This document shows, piece by piece, positions 37,173 through 47,241 of a stretch of 64,000 bases of DNA (positions are counted from its first letter, which is position 1; each line of letters begins with the position of its first letter). Source of the DNA: Plantago elongata (lineage: Eukaryota > Streptophyta > Magnoliopsida > Lamiales > Plantaginaceae); assembly GCA_036897095.1 (NCBI GenBank), contig JAYMSP010000015.1, positions 59,670 through 123,669 on the forward strand. Reading direction: 5' to 3'. The notes beneath the pieces are model-generated. The model ran no database searches. It was not told where the DNA came from and saw only the letters and a program-made list of their open reading frames with translations. Both the position numbers and the translations under genes were made by a program.

Positions 37173-39850
37173 AAAGAATACTAAAAGGCTAAAAACTTCG
37201 TAGACCCATCAACGTCGTCCCCACTCTAGATTCCCTGGGAATCCTTTATTTTGAGCTTCCATTACCTATCAAATCCATCTCTTGATGTTTCTAGCAATAA
37301 ATTTTTGCATCAAATTTGGGCAGTTCATATCTTTTCGGGTCAATTTCATTTAGTATCCCACTTAGATGTTTTATTACATTTTTATCCCTGTTAGTTCAAC
37401 AATAACATATATAACCATTTTTTTAGATTTCCATTAACTAAAATAATGATGCCAAACACAACCTTATTTATCAATTTAAAATGTTATTCATTATTCCTTT
37501 TCTAACTCAACTTAAATACGGTATTTTTGTGAATTACCTTATTTATTGACTAATAACATAAATTGAAAAAAAAACTATAGGGGCTTTTATAATTTTCATA
37601 ATATATTATAATTTTCATAATATAAGTAGTTTTGGACTTAATTGCAAAATCATAAATAATTTTCGGACCAAATTAAAAGTTTGATTGAAATTGAAAGAAA
37701 AATATTGGGGGAAGGAAGATAAAGTTCCACTGGAAATGGTCGGAGGTGTAACAACTCCAATGGAGAAGTTATATCCACAGCTGCATCTGAACCATCTTCG
37801 GTTGGAGCTGTAAATTGCAATTTCAATCGAAGCTAAAATAACTATGGTTGACTAAATATGGTGGACCAGCTCCACATCGAGCAACGGAACAAAAGTCGTG
37901 CAAAAATCTCCGATGTAGCTGTTCATCCACTTTCCAATTTCCTTTTCTTTTATTTATTAGTTTGTCGAATTTTATAATTTATAAAATATAATTTTGAATC
38001 TGGAGTAAATATATAATATGTTTTAAGTCAGGGTTAAATTTGCAAACTACGTTAAAACTTGTGAAGGGTGTGTTTGGTTAAAGTAAATTTTGTTTGATCA
38101 TTTGGACTTATATGTAATTATTGATAGGTATTTGAATCTAGATGTAATTATTCATCTAGAAGGGATTAATCTGGAAAAGGGAAATCTAGCAAAGGTGGTA
38201 TATGATGCCCATTTTCCTATCTCTTTTATTACCAACATTTTTCATCCATTTTTGTTTTCACTGAAACAACTTTAAATGATTTTGTAACAACAAAACGTTC
38301 GTCATTCCAAATGTTATTTCATGGATTCATGCTCAATTCAATCCGCAAATATTTCGACTTTCGTGACAACTTATAGTATTCGATGAAATGCTACAAGTTA
38401 TATGTTATTTTGTTTTGGTTATTTTCTGATTTATTTTTTATTTTATATATGGCTTTGGTTTTTATATATACATATAGATTTATGATATGGTAGACTTTAT
38501 ATGTTATGCTCGACATGATCAACCTCTTCCTAGAATTGTTTCTCATAGATGTTTAAGTAAGATGGATCTGGATGATTGTTAAGGTTCTATGAGAAGTTCT
38601 TATGTTGTTGATTCTGTACTATCTATATTAATGTCTCCAATTGTTCAAGTAGTTGTGTTCATGTGTTTATAATGTTAATGTTGCCATTTATGTATCTAAA
38701 TTTATAAGTGTTTAGAAGTTATATTCAGGTTTTTTTACTCCTTGGAAGAAGAGAATAAATTAAAGGTTATGTTTGATTTTGTAACTGAAGTATTCTGAAG
38801 TTCGTATCAAGGAAATTGAACCACGAGTTCAATTTTCATTTTAGTACACTCGGACTTGGCCCAAGAAAACTATACTAGCAAATAGAGTCATTTTGCTAGA
38901 TTGAATGATTAATATTAATATGAGAGTCATTTAAAATAATAAGGATATATGCTAAAATGTACAAACCACCCAACTTTGATTAAATTGAATTGTTAAGGCG
39001 CATGTAGAATTTCAAGTTAATATACATGAAAATCTCTTTTTTTTTTTACCTTGAGTTGTGACAGTTATCGCTTTAGTACTTTTTGTTGTAAGTATTCAAT
39101 TTTAGTATCTTATATTATATATTTGTTTATTTTCATACTTCGTTAGTCAAATACGTAATTCACCACTTTGAAGTACTGGTTCTTCAATGAATTACTTAGA
39201 TCTTTCCGGAATGCAATTCGTTACTAATTGGAACAAAATTCATTTCATATTGGAATGTCATTCGTTACAAATATGAACACGATTCGTGAATGACAATGAA
39301 TTTAATGGCACATGGCTTAAATTAAAATGAATTGGAATCTTAATTAAACATCTCATTAAACAATTACTATCTCTTTCTTATTCAATTCTCCTCCTTAGTC
39401 CTTCCATTGTCAAAGTATCTTCACATCTTCAATCCTCACCCCTTAAAAGAACGGCAACCCAGATTCAAATATTAAAATATGCAATTTTCTTTCTCGATAT
39501 TTCACTGTTCTGCAATTTTTTTCTCTCCTCATTTTGTTCACGATCTAAATCCATCAAAATCTGAATAAACACTGTTCTAAGTCCCAGAAAGCTCCACACC
39601 GATGCCGTAAGGAAAAACAAGTGTGGGGATATGACACATACTCTCTATATAGGCATGGAAAGCAGGGAAACTTTATCTAATGTTCTCTCTGCTTTCTTCA
39701 TCAACGGTCTGGGAGAGGGGGTGAGGTCAATAAAGATACAACCGTAGTATGTGAAATTTTATTTCTAGATTAACGATTTGTTCGTCTTTGTTGGGATGAC
39801 ATATAAAACGACCAACGTTGTTTATATAGATTTAACTAACTTATATTTTT
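37173..39850 (+). other. Helitron interior without recognisable genes
   Basis: AT-rich filler between the SINE and the helicase remnants. 36100-37480 (apart from the SINE) matches 55935-57080 in the second Helitron. Short frames at 38090-38275 and elsewhere have no identifiable domains. Confidence 0.5.
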
Positions 39851-39879
39851 GAATTCTCTTTCTCTTTATTAGGGGCGAT

Positions 39880-41000
39880 GGTGGTCAATATTCTCGCTTG
39901 CCCTTTGATGGAAAGGTTGTGATTTTTTGTGGTGATTTCAGGCAGATATTGACAGTCATTCCGAAAGAAAGCAAACATGATATTGTAGATGCATCCATAT
40001 CATCTTCGAGTTTCATATGGAGTCACTGTGAAATACTGAGGCTAATGAAGAATATGCGATTACATGTCAGTGCATTACATAATTAATAAATTGACATACT
40101 TAATATATGTATTTGTTAATGTATATATTGTTATTTCATTCTATCTATAACCTTACGTGTTACAGGTGGGTGTCTCTATCGAGGAAGTTGAAACCACTAA
40201 GAATATTATTGAGTGGTTGCTAAATGTTTGAGAAGGTAATATTGGAGAGGAAAATGATGGTGAAGTCGAGTTTATGTTGCCCGACGATATACTAATATGT
40301 GATGCATCCGATCCCATAGTTGCAATGGTGAACAATCATATCCATCATTCATTGATCATATTGACGATGGTGCATACTTCCAAGACAGAGCTATATTAGC
40401 TCCTACTAATGACATCGTACATGAGATAAATGACTACGTCAAGCCTCTTTTACATGGTGATGCCCACGAGTTTTCTCAGATTTGATAGTATATGTCCAGA
40501 TGAGGATGACGCTGTGAACTGTGAGGATGTTTATTGGACTGAATTCCTAAATACCATAAGGACGTCATGTATCCCAATCATTTGATCCGTCTGAAAGTTG
40601 GATGTCCTATTATGTTATTGAGGAATGTAGACCAAGGTTTAGGACTGTGTAATGGTACACATCAGATTGAAGTGAAATAGGAAAATAAGTCATTTAGGCC
40701 AAGATGATATCTTTAAAGAATGCAGACCAAAAGATTCTTATAGCACGTATAATTTTGACTCCGTCCGACGTTACTAAATTCCCCACCAGATTTCATAGGA
40801 GGCAGTTTCTCATCTGTGTTTGTTATGCTATGACTATAAACAAATCACAAGGACAATCACTGTACCATGTAGGTCTTTACCTTCCAACACCATTATTCAT
40901 CAACATCCAGTTGCATGTTGCTTTCTCTAGAGTCAAGAGCAAAAAGGACTCGAAGGTGTTAATCTTAGACGAAGAAGAAAACCCACATGTACTACAATCC
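39880..41000 (+). pseudogene. PIF1-like Helitron helicase, fragmentary
   Basis: First block (about 39895-40075): LPFDGKVVIFCGDFRQIL, matching PIF1 helicase motif III (usually GGDFRQILPV), then SSFIWSHCEILRLMKNMRL. Second block (40270-40660): an acidic segment, then NHLIRLKV and [13 protein letters not shown]-like residues in shifting frames. Third block (40704-41010): AMTINKSQGQSLYHVGLYLP and QLHVAFSRVKSKKDSKVLIL, the C-terminal PIF1 motifs. Gaps and stops between blocks, and no N-terminal Rep domain. Confidence 0.85.
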
Positions 41001-41165
41001 ATGTGGTTTATAAGGAGGTGTTACATAACCCATAAGTTTTATTTTGTCTTTCATATTGGTCGATACAATGTTACTTTTACATTGGATATTATTGTTACTT
41101 TTTCAATTAACTTTAATTAATTTACATATTTTCTTACAGTATATCGTATACAAAAGTAAAATATT

Positions 41166-41193
41166 TTGTGGCAAAGCCACAAGTTAGTACTAG
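41166..41193 (+). other. Helitron 3' terminal hairpin and CTAG end
   Basis: TTGTGGC (41166-41172), loop AAA, GCCACAA (41176-41182), then 11 nt to the terminal CTAG at 41190-41193. This is the termination signal for rolling-circle transposition. Confidence 0.9.
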
Positions 41194-41423
41194 TATGATT
41201 ACAAAGAGAAGTTATATTTATAGAGCTAATCTAACTTAACTGAAATGTACAAATTCTATAACTGAGAGTACAACTGTAATGTGTCTTTGACAAGTGTACA
41301 CATCCTTTAATTTGTAGTACAATCTGATTTTTTCGGGAGGTCAGTAGTTTGAATTCTGTTGATAGCATTCTCATCACATTTATCACCAATCTTGTCTTAT
41401 ATCTTCTGTAGCTTATCTTCACA
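41194..41423 (-). repeat. 5' LTR of the Copia element, outer piece
   Basis: Matches 31017-31234 from TATGATTACAAAGAGAA to CTTCACA, with scattered substitutions and small indels. With 35834-35896 it makes one 293 bp LTR. Confidence 0.92.
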
Positions 41424-41437
41424 TGCATCATGATGCA

Positions 41438-42421
41438 CTACCTGGGGTGAAGTTCCCACATAATACTGCCGGCTTGTTCTGTAACAATCTCCTTCACTGC
41501 CTCACCAAGCATATTTTCTTGGCCATCATACTCCCAATTCCCTGAATTCCCAAGTTCTTGTTCATTCTCTGCACCTGGCCCATTGAGAAAGTTCATAAAC
41601 ACGAAAAACATGTCTTTCATCCAATATCCTGCCAGGGGCAAGTACAACTCGTAAAACCATCCCATATCAACGGTTCTTGGACTGGGAATATCTGAAGATT
41701 CCTTGCGTTGCAGCAGCCTTTTTCTCCACTCAACAATCTGTTCAGCCTTTAACATAAGCGTTCCATGTTTGTCAGAATCTGTACAGGTCACACTCTGGAG
41801 TGAATGGTGATGTTTAATGAGCGAAAATACAAGCACAAGCCATTCGCTGCAACATGTGAGAGGAAACAACAAGCAATCTCTACCCGGAGAATCTTGAAAG
41901 AAGAACATATCACTGTGCCATTCCTGATCCTGATCAGATTCAAATTCAGTCTCCAGATGAACTGAAGCTGGTAATAGAGAAACCAAGCATTCAACCATAG
42001 GCTCACGACTTCCCAATTTGGCCTTCCACTTGAGAAACGGGGAAGTACAAGAGGCTCTGGGACAAGCAAACTCTAAATAAACTGATTCAAGTTCATGAAA
42101 ATTTTGAAGGAACGTGATGATCTTCAGCTTTTGCTCAATGGACGATGGTTGAATAAGCCGAGTGATGGCTTCCCCTTCAGGGGGGACCATATCACTGAAA
42201 ACATGATCCACATTCATGTTTGCCTCGTTGGAATCTATGTCAATGCTTGGAAGTCTCACGGAGACCGAGTGAATCTGATATACGATTGAAGCAAAACGCT
42301 TGGATACAAGCGTGCAATTAAAGATAAACTTCAAGTCATCAATTTTATCGAACATCTTATCAAACACAGAGACTATTAGGTCATCCGATAGGCGATCAAA
42401 GTGACTCATGTGGTCTGCCAC
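41438..42421 (-). CDS. F-box protein, AUF1-like family, copy 1
   Basis: Single-exon frame of 327 residues. An N-terminal F-box (residues about 7-50: FDRLSDDLIVSVFDKM, then CTLVSKRFASIV) is followed by a long region without LRR or kelch repeats, containing FLKWKAKLGSREPMVECLVS, CCSEWLVLVFSLIKHHHSL and LMLKAEQIVEWRKRL. This layout matches the plant F-box group around AUF1/AUF2. The F-box would dock the protein on SKP1 in an SCF ubiquitin ligase; the target is unknown. The frame is intact although a Copia element ends 14 bp past the stop, so its native 3' UTR and polyadenylation site have been displaced. It is related throughout to the gene at 47242-48330 (tandem pair). Confidence 0.85.
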   Translation of the reverse strand: MADHMSHFDRLSDDLIVSVFDKMFDKIDDLKFIFNCTLVSKRFASIVYQIHSVSVRLPSIDIDSNEANMNVDHVFSDMVPPEGEAITRLIQPSSIEQKLKIITFLQNFHELESVYLEFACPRASCTSPFLKWKAKLGSREPMVECLVSLLPASVHLETEFESDQDQEWHSDMFFFQDSPGRDCLLFPLTCCSEWLVLVFSLIKHHHSLQSVTCTDSDKHGTLMLKAEQIVEWRKRLLQRKESSDIPSPRTVDMGWFYELYLPLAGYWMKDMFFVFMNFLNGPGAENEQELGNSGNWEYDGQENMLGEAVKEIVTEQAGSIMWELHPR

Positions 42422-42936
42422 TTTCTCATGTACATCAAGACAACATATAGCAGAAAGATGGAGAGTTTCCTACAAAAATCTTAACACTCCAACTATATAC
42501 GAAGGAAGACAAGAAAAAAGAAAGCTAGGTTAATGGAAGTACCTCAAAGCCTTGTGAGACTAAAATGGATGATTTATGTCTGCTCCTTAATTGGCTAAGA
42601 AATCTGGAAAGAATGCCATTATAAAATAAGCAAACAGCTCCAATAATTCAAACGTTGAACTTTCTGCATGATTAATTTTCGTTGCATGACATATTATTTC
42701 TAATATATTACTAATGATAGGTGACATTTTAATTAATTATTAGAAGAGTTGGATAAACATAAACACGTATTTCTTCTTGATGTTTCTCCTGATAATAAAG
42801 TTATAAAGTAAATTCAAACCACGTAATCTGACAAATCGAACCAGGCCCCTTTCCAGGTCTTTATTTTTTTAGGGAAATCTGGATTCTCATATAATTCAAT
42901 CAATCAAAGAAATACATCCAAACAAAGTATTGTGAA

Positions 42937-45900
42937 TCAGAAAGGCAGCTCCTGTTCACCTTCACTATCACTAGTAACCTGCTGGGCTAAACAATGCGCA
43001 GTGTTGTTTGCCGATCTATAAATATGCAAAAATGAAACTGAATGAAAAGTAGAAGCAATAAAATGCCCAGCTAGTTTCAGGCATGGGGTGTTGGTGTTCA
43101 ATGCCTTCACCACTCTTAAGCAGTCACTTTCAACTACGATGTCTTGCCATCCTTTGTCAATAGCCAGTTGAATGCCACCAAACACGGCCAAGGTTTCCAC
43201 AACTTCCGGGGATTGAATAGGATCCAGACGACGACGCCTCCTCCAGGCCCAGATGGTTTCCAAGTGATCCCGGGCAATAATTCCACATGCTGCCACACCA
43301 GTCGACGAGGACACCGATGCGTCAACATTGATTTTAATTACTCCCTCCGATGGCAAGGTCCAGACTTTCTCCGCTCCCGGTGGTCGAGGGACAGTAAAAT
43401 GGAGCCGTGCCTCTTTGAACCAGATCAACAGGTCATGGGCTCCAGTCAGGGGCGGAACCAAGAGGGGGGCATAAGGGGCGTTCGCCCCGCCAAAATTTGG
43501 AAACGAAATTTTTTATATGTAATATTTCCGTTAATTTAGGCACGGTTTGTCATACTGTTGGAGCGGCCATTTCCCCACTCAAATTGAACATTTTGTAAAA
43601 AAAAAATCAATTTCAATTGGAAAAGACCATTCAAATTTTATACCAATCAGTCCCTTAGAATTTTACCCCAGCGAACCGTTGAAAAAACCTATGTAATTTT
43701 GCCCCATCGAAGTTAAATCCTGGGTCCGTCCCTGTCTCCAATGGGTCTCTTCGGGGTTCACCGTGCACCAAGCCATTACGATGATTCCAGATGGACCAGC
43801 AGCAAATAGTAAAATGTTCCAGCTGCTGTGTGCCAAGTACCTGCTTAATACAAGATATCCAATTAATCCCAAGTATTAGTAAAATTCTGAGCACAAATGA
43901 CTGCAATCAGGCCAGAGAGAGCCCAAAGTAATCGAGCAAACGGACACAGGAAGAAAGTGTGGACAACAGTTTCCTCAGACTCCCTACAGACTGGACATAA
44001 CACACCGACATCCAAATTTCTCCTAATCAGGTTAGAACACACAGGCAGACCATGCTTAAGGAGACGCCACATAAAGACTCTAATTTTATTTGGGATTTGT
44101 AGTTTCCAAATAAAATCCCAATTACGACTTTGGTAGTGAGAACTAGAAGCAATCTGCTGTTGGCCAAGTTTCTTCAGCTTTTGGGCAGCATGATAGGCCG
44201 ACTTAACCGTGTAGTAGCCATGGTCACTAAAGAACCACCCTCTCCTATCATCTCTGTTCCCGCATCCTACTGGAATCTGCAGAACCTGCTCGACATCTTC
44301 CTCCCATAAAATCTCTCATAACCTGTTGGTGTCTCAACTCGTCCCCTCATCATTAATAAACCAATCCACAGTGACATATCATGTGTGATAGGCCGCCGAC
44401 TAAACTCTGTAGGAATCCAATTCTCTCGCCAAATATTGATACTAGTCCTGTTGCGGACTCTCCAAATGACCCCATGTTTAACCAATGGCATAGCACTCAT
44501 AATACTCTTCCATGTGTATGAAGCATTAGTATTGTGCGGAGTCTCAAGAACATCACACGAAGGGAGTATTTAGCTTTCATTACACGACTAAGACGGGAAT
44601 CAGGGTTCTGAATAATTCTCCAAATTTACTTACCAAGAAGAGCTAGATTGAAGGAACTAAGATCGCGAAAACCCATACCCCATCTCGCTTACTCTCACAA
44701 AGAACATTCCACTCACCCAATGGATTTTCCTATTGCCCCCATTACCCCCACCAAAACCTAGAGATAATTGTCTCCATCTCATGAATCAAGTACTCGGGAA
44801 GTTTAGAGCACCCATTGAAATAGCTTGGAGTACAGATTTAATCATCACCTCCTTCCCTGCCTTCGAAAGGTGTTTCTCCCCGACTCCCTGAGTTTTCTCC
44901 CAAATACGTTCTCTAATTCACCCAAACACTTCCCTCTTAGACTTGCCCATCTCCGTCGGTAAACCCAAATACTTATCATGCTTCTCAACAACTCTAATAG
45001 GCAAAAAAAAAACCTAACCTCCTCAATCTGTGTGGTCCCTGTATTCCTACTAAAAACAGCAATTGATTTCTCTAGATTAATAACCTGTCCCGAAGCCAGG
45101 CTATAACTATGAAGGATATTACTTATCTGACTCGATGCTTCCCTAGTGGCTTCACAGAAAATCAAAGTATCATCTGTAAATAATAAATGAGAAACCCTAG
45201 GAGCAGTGGGACTAACTGCCACCCCACGCAACACACCTCTACTCTCTGCATCAACAATCAAAGAGCTAAACGCCGCAGTACAAAACATAAACAAATAAGG
45301 TGACAGATGATCCCCTGTCTAATACCCTATCTGGCTGGATAGGACCAAATAAATGCCCATTCATATTAACAGAATAGGACACAGAACGCACACAGAGCAT
45401 ACTGGGATCTATAAAAGATCGCTCAAAACCTAGTCTAACAAGCACACTGTCAAGTAAACACCACTCAACCCGATTATAACCTTTACCCATATCTAATTTC
45501 AGAGCCATAAAATTATCTTTGCCTTTAATTTTCCGCTTCAAGTAATGATTAATTTCATAGGAAACCAGCACGTTATCAGTAATTAGTCGATTAGGCACAA
45601 AAGCATATTGGGTTTCGGCTATAATATTATTCACGTGAGGTTTAAGCCTGTTGGTAATAGCTTTGGAAGCTATTTTAAAAATAATATTGCTTAAACTAAT
45701 AGAACTGAATTGGGTAATCATCTCTGGTGTCTGACATTTTGGAATGAGGATTATGTGAGTATAGTTCAGTTTCGGGTGCAGGACATGTTTATTCAAAATA
45801 TCAAGAACACTTGTACTTGTAGTTACATTTCTGCTATAACATGCCAATATTTCTGATAACACAAAGCAGGGAGGATCAGTGCCAGGGGATTTAGTTGGAA

Positions 45901-46290
45901 ACATATCAAAAAGTGTGTTTCGTACCTCAGTGGCTGTAAATTCCCGAGTAAGATCCATGTTGATTGTCTGGTCCATTTTTGAGTTCACAGTATTAATCAC
46001 AGCTTCAATTTCACCCTCTGTCGGTTGCCTACTTGAGAAAATCGCAATCAACCTCATATCGGCCACTGGCTCTCTCAGAACCCCCTGTTCATCGCGAAGC
46101 CCACTGATGTAATTCCTTCTAGCCCTTTTCGACGCCTGGGCATTAAAGAACCATGTGTTTCGATCACCCTCACCCAGCCACTGTATCTTGGCTCTCTACT
46201 TTCATAATGCTTCCTCATCATCCAATAAATTCTCCAGATCCAATTTTATCTTCTTTTCCTCTTCCTTGACTGAGTTCGAGAAAGGGAGGC
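42937..46290 (-). pseudogene. LINE reverse transcriptase, zf-RVT and RNase H remains
   Basis: From right to left: an entry helix WLGEGDRNTWFFNAQASKRA near 46150, then the RT palm (45266-46066) with YTHIILIPKC, QYAFVPNRLITDNVLVSYEI and MALKLDMGKGYNRVEW, where the usual AYDRVEW has Asn for Asp. The catalytic box reads FTDD (usually FADD) near 45190, in another frame. zf-RVT follows with LCPVCRESEETVVHTFFLCP (43863-44072). RNase H is 42937-43440 with IKINVDASVSSSTGVAACG and the C-terminal IYRSANNTAHCLA, cut by the hAT MITE. Frameshifts and stops make it inactive. Confidence 0.88.
43447..43734. mobile_element. hAT-type MITE inside the LINE
   Basis: Ends CAGGGGCGGAACCA and TGGGTCCGTCCCTG are inverted repeats. 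Flanks GCTCCAGT (43439-43446) and TCTCCAAT (43735-43742) are an 8 bp target duplication with two differences. 288 bp, non-coding. Same family as 57241-57532. Removing it rejoins the LINE frame ...DPLETG with AHDLLIWF. Confidence 0.85.
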
Positions 46291-46451
46291 CCTGAAGTCT
46301 CTGCAAGTCCTTGTTAACCCGCACCCCTTTCCAGGTCGAAACAGTGGAAGAATTTGATTAATGGCATGAAATACTAATAAATATTGCACGAGACAACCAA
46401 TTATTACTATTGCAGAAACTGAAGAAAAATTGTTTAAACAATATAGATGAC

Positions 46452-46631
46452 CTATGTATTTACCCAGACTTTAATATCCTGCCGGGAATTTTCGGAGTCC
46501 CTGTCGAGATCATGCCCGGGACACCAAGTCACCCGTGATGGCCATGTCACTCCCACCCACCAAGTGCCAAAACGTATCGGGATAGCAGGATTGTAAGGGA
46601 TCTCACCGGGATTGAAACATTCGTAGGACAT
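46452..46631 (-). CDS. Unexplained 59-residue ORF, Trp/Pro-rich
   Basis: An open frame starting MSYECFNPGEIPYNP and continuing FGTWWVGVTWPSRVTW, within a ~170 bp stretch of distinctly higher GC than its flanks. It lies just upstream of the LINE's right-hand target duplication. No family recognised and no splice sites needed. It could be a small protein, an exon relic, or a non-coding repeat that happens to be open; I favour a repeat or relic. Confidence 0.2.
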   Translation of the reverse strand: MSYECFNPGEIPYNPAIPIRFGTWWVGVTWPSRVTWCPGHDLDRDSENSRQDIKVWVNT

Positions 46632-47241
46632 GTTTGAATGATTTGCAAAACATGATGTTTTCTTGTAATAAATCAGGCATAATTACATGTAGAAATGAAA
46701 CAGACTCATTACGTAAGGTTTTCTATACGATTTTTATTGTTCCCAGATGAATTATACTGAAGCCTCTTCTCTGAACTAGCAATTTTTCGAAAATACAGAC
46801 ACAGAGCTGCAATATGGCAACAAGAAATGCAACATTACATGTAAAACAACACAAATTTAGGAATATCTTACACAAATCAAACCAGCAAATTATGTTTACA
46901 ACATCCATAGAAGAACAGAAAAACCGAGATCACAACAACACAGGACATACAAATAGTTCCACAACAAACGATAATTCGCTCTCAGAGCTGAAAGGAGGAA
47001 AAGGTCTCAACACTTATTGGAAGCACAAACATCATAGGTTTATTTATTGCACATCATAGATATATTGAAACAAACTTTATTTTAGAGGTTCCATCTTCAC
47101 AGGTTTTCAGTACGCCATCCTGGAAGTCACACACCTGTAACTTTACGCAAAGCTAGAGAGAATAGTGAGAAAATAAGCAAGGCACTGAGCGAAAGAGATA
47201 GCTGCACGACCATGGGATGAAGTATCTGGCTAGATGATTTT

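Larger units (their letters stand above)
35897..41193 (+). mobile_element. Helitron inserted in the Copia 5' LTR
   Basis: 5297 bp. It begins TCTATATATATTTTAAAG and ends GTTAGTACTAG, so it has the 5' TC and 3' CTRR hallmarks, with host A on the left and host T on the right, as rolling-circle Helitrons require. A perfect 7 bp hairpin (TTGTGGC-AAA-GCCACAA) lies 11 bp before the 3' end. Removing the insert restores AAGTAATATGATTAC, which is present uninterrupted in the 3' LTR. The plus strand carries PIF1-type helicase remnants (39880-41000). No Rep/HUH nuclease was recognised, so the element is non-autonomous now. A 198 bp SINE lies inside it. Confidence 0.93.
30945..41423 (-). mobile_element. 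Ty1/Copia LTR retrotransposon, degenerate, carrying a nested Helitron
   Basis: Transcribed right to left. The 3' LTR is 30945-31234. The 5' LTR is in two pieces, 35834-35896 and 41194-41423, separated by a Helitron. LTRs end in the TG...CA pair expected of this class. A primer-binding site TGGTATCA follows the 5' LTR directly (complement of 35826-35833), and a purine tract GAGGGGGG precedes the 3' LTR. Outer flanks TGGAT (30940-30944) and TGCAT (41424-41428) are a 5 bp target duplication with one mismatch. Without the Helitron the element would be about 5.2 kb. The insertion lies 14 bp beyond the stop codon of the F-box gene at 41438-42421. Confidence 0.92.
42860..46323 (-). mobile_element. 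LINE (L1-type), 5'-truncated
   Basis: Flanked by a perfect 14 bp duplication CCCCTTTCCAGGTC (42846-42859 and 46324-46337). A T-rich run next to the left copy is the poly-A end of a minus-strand insertion. Contains reverse transcriptase, zf-RVT and RNase H remains but no ORF1 or endonuclease, so it was 5'-truncated at insertion. A hAT-type MITE interrupts it at 43447-43734. It lies between the two F-box genes. Confidence 0.9.
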
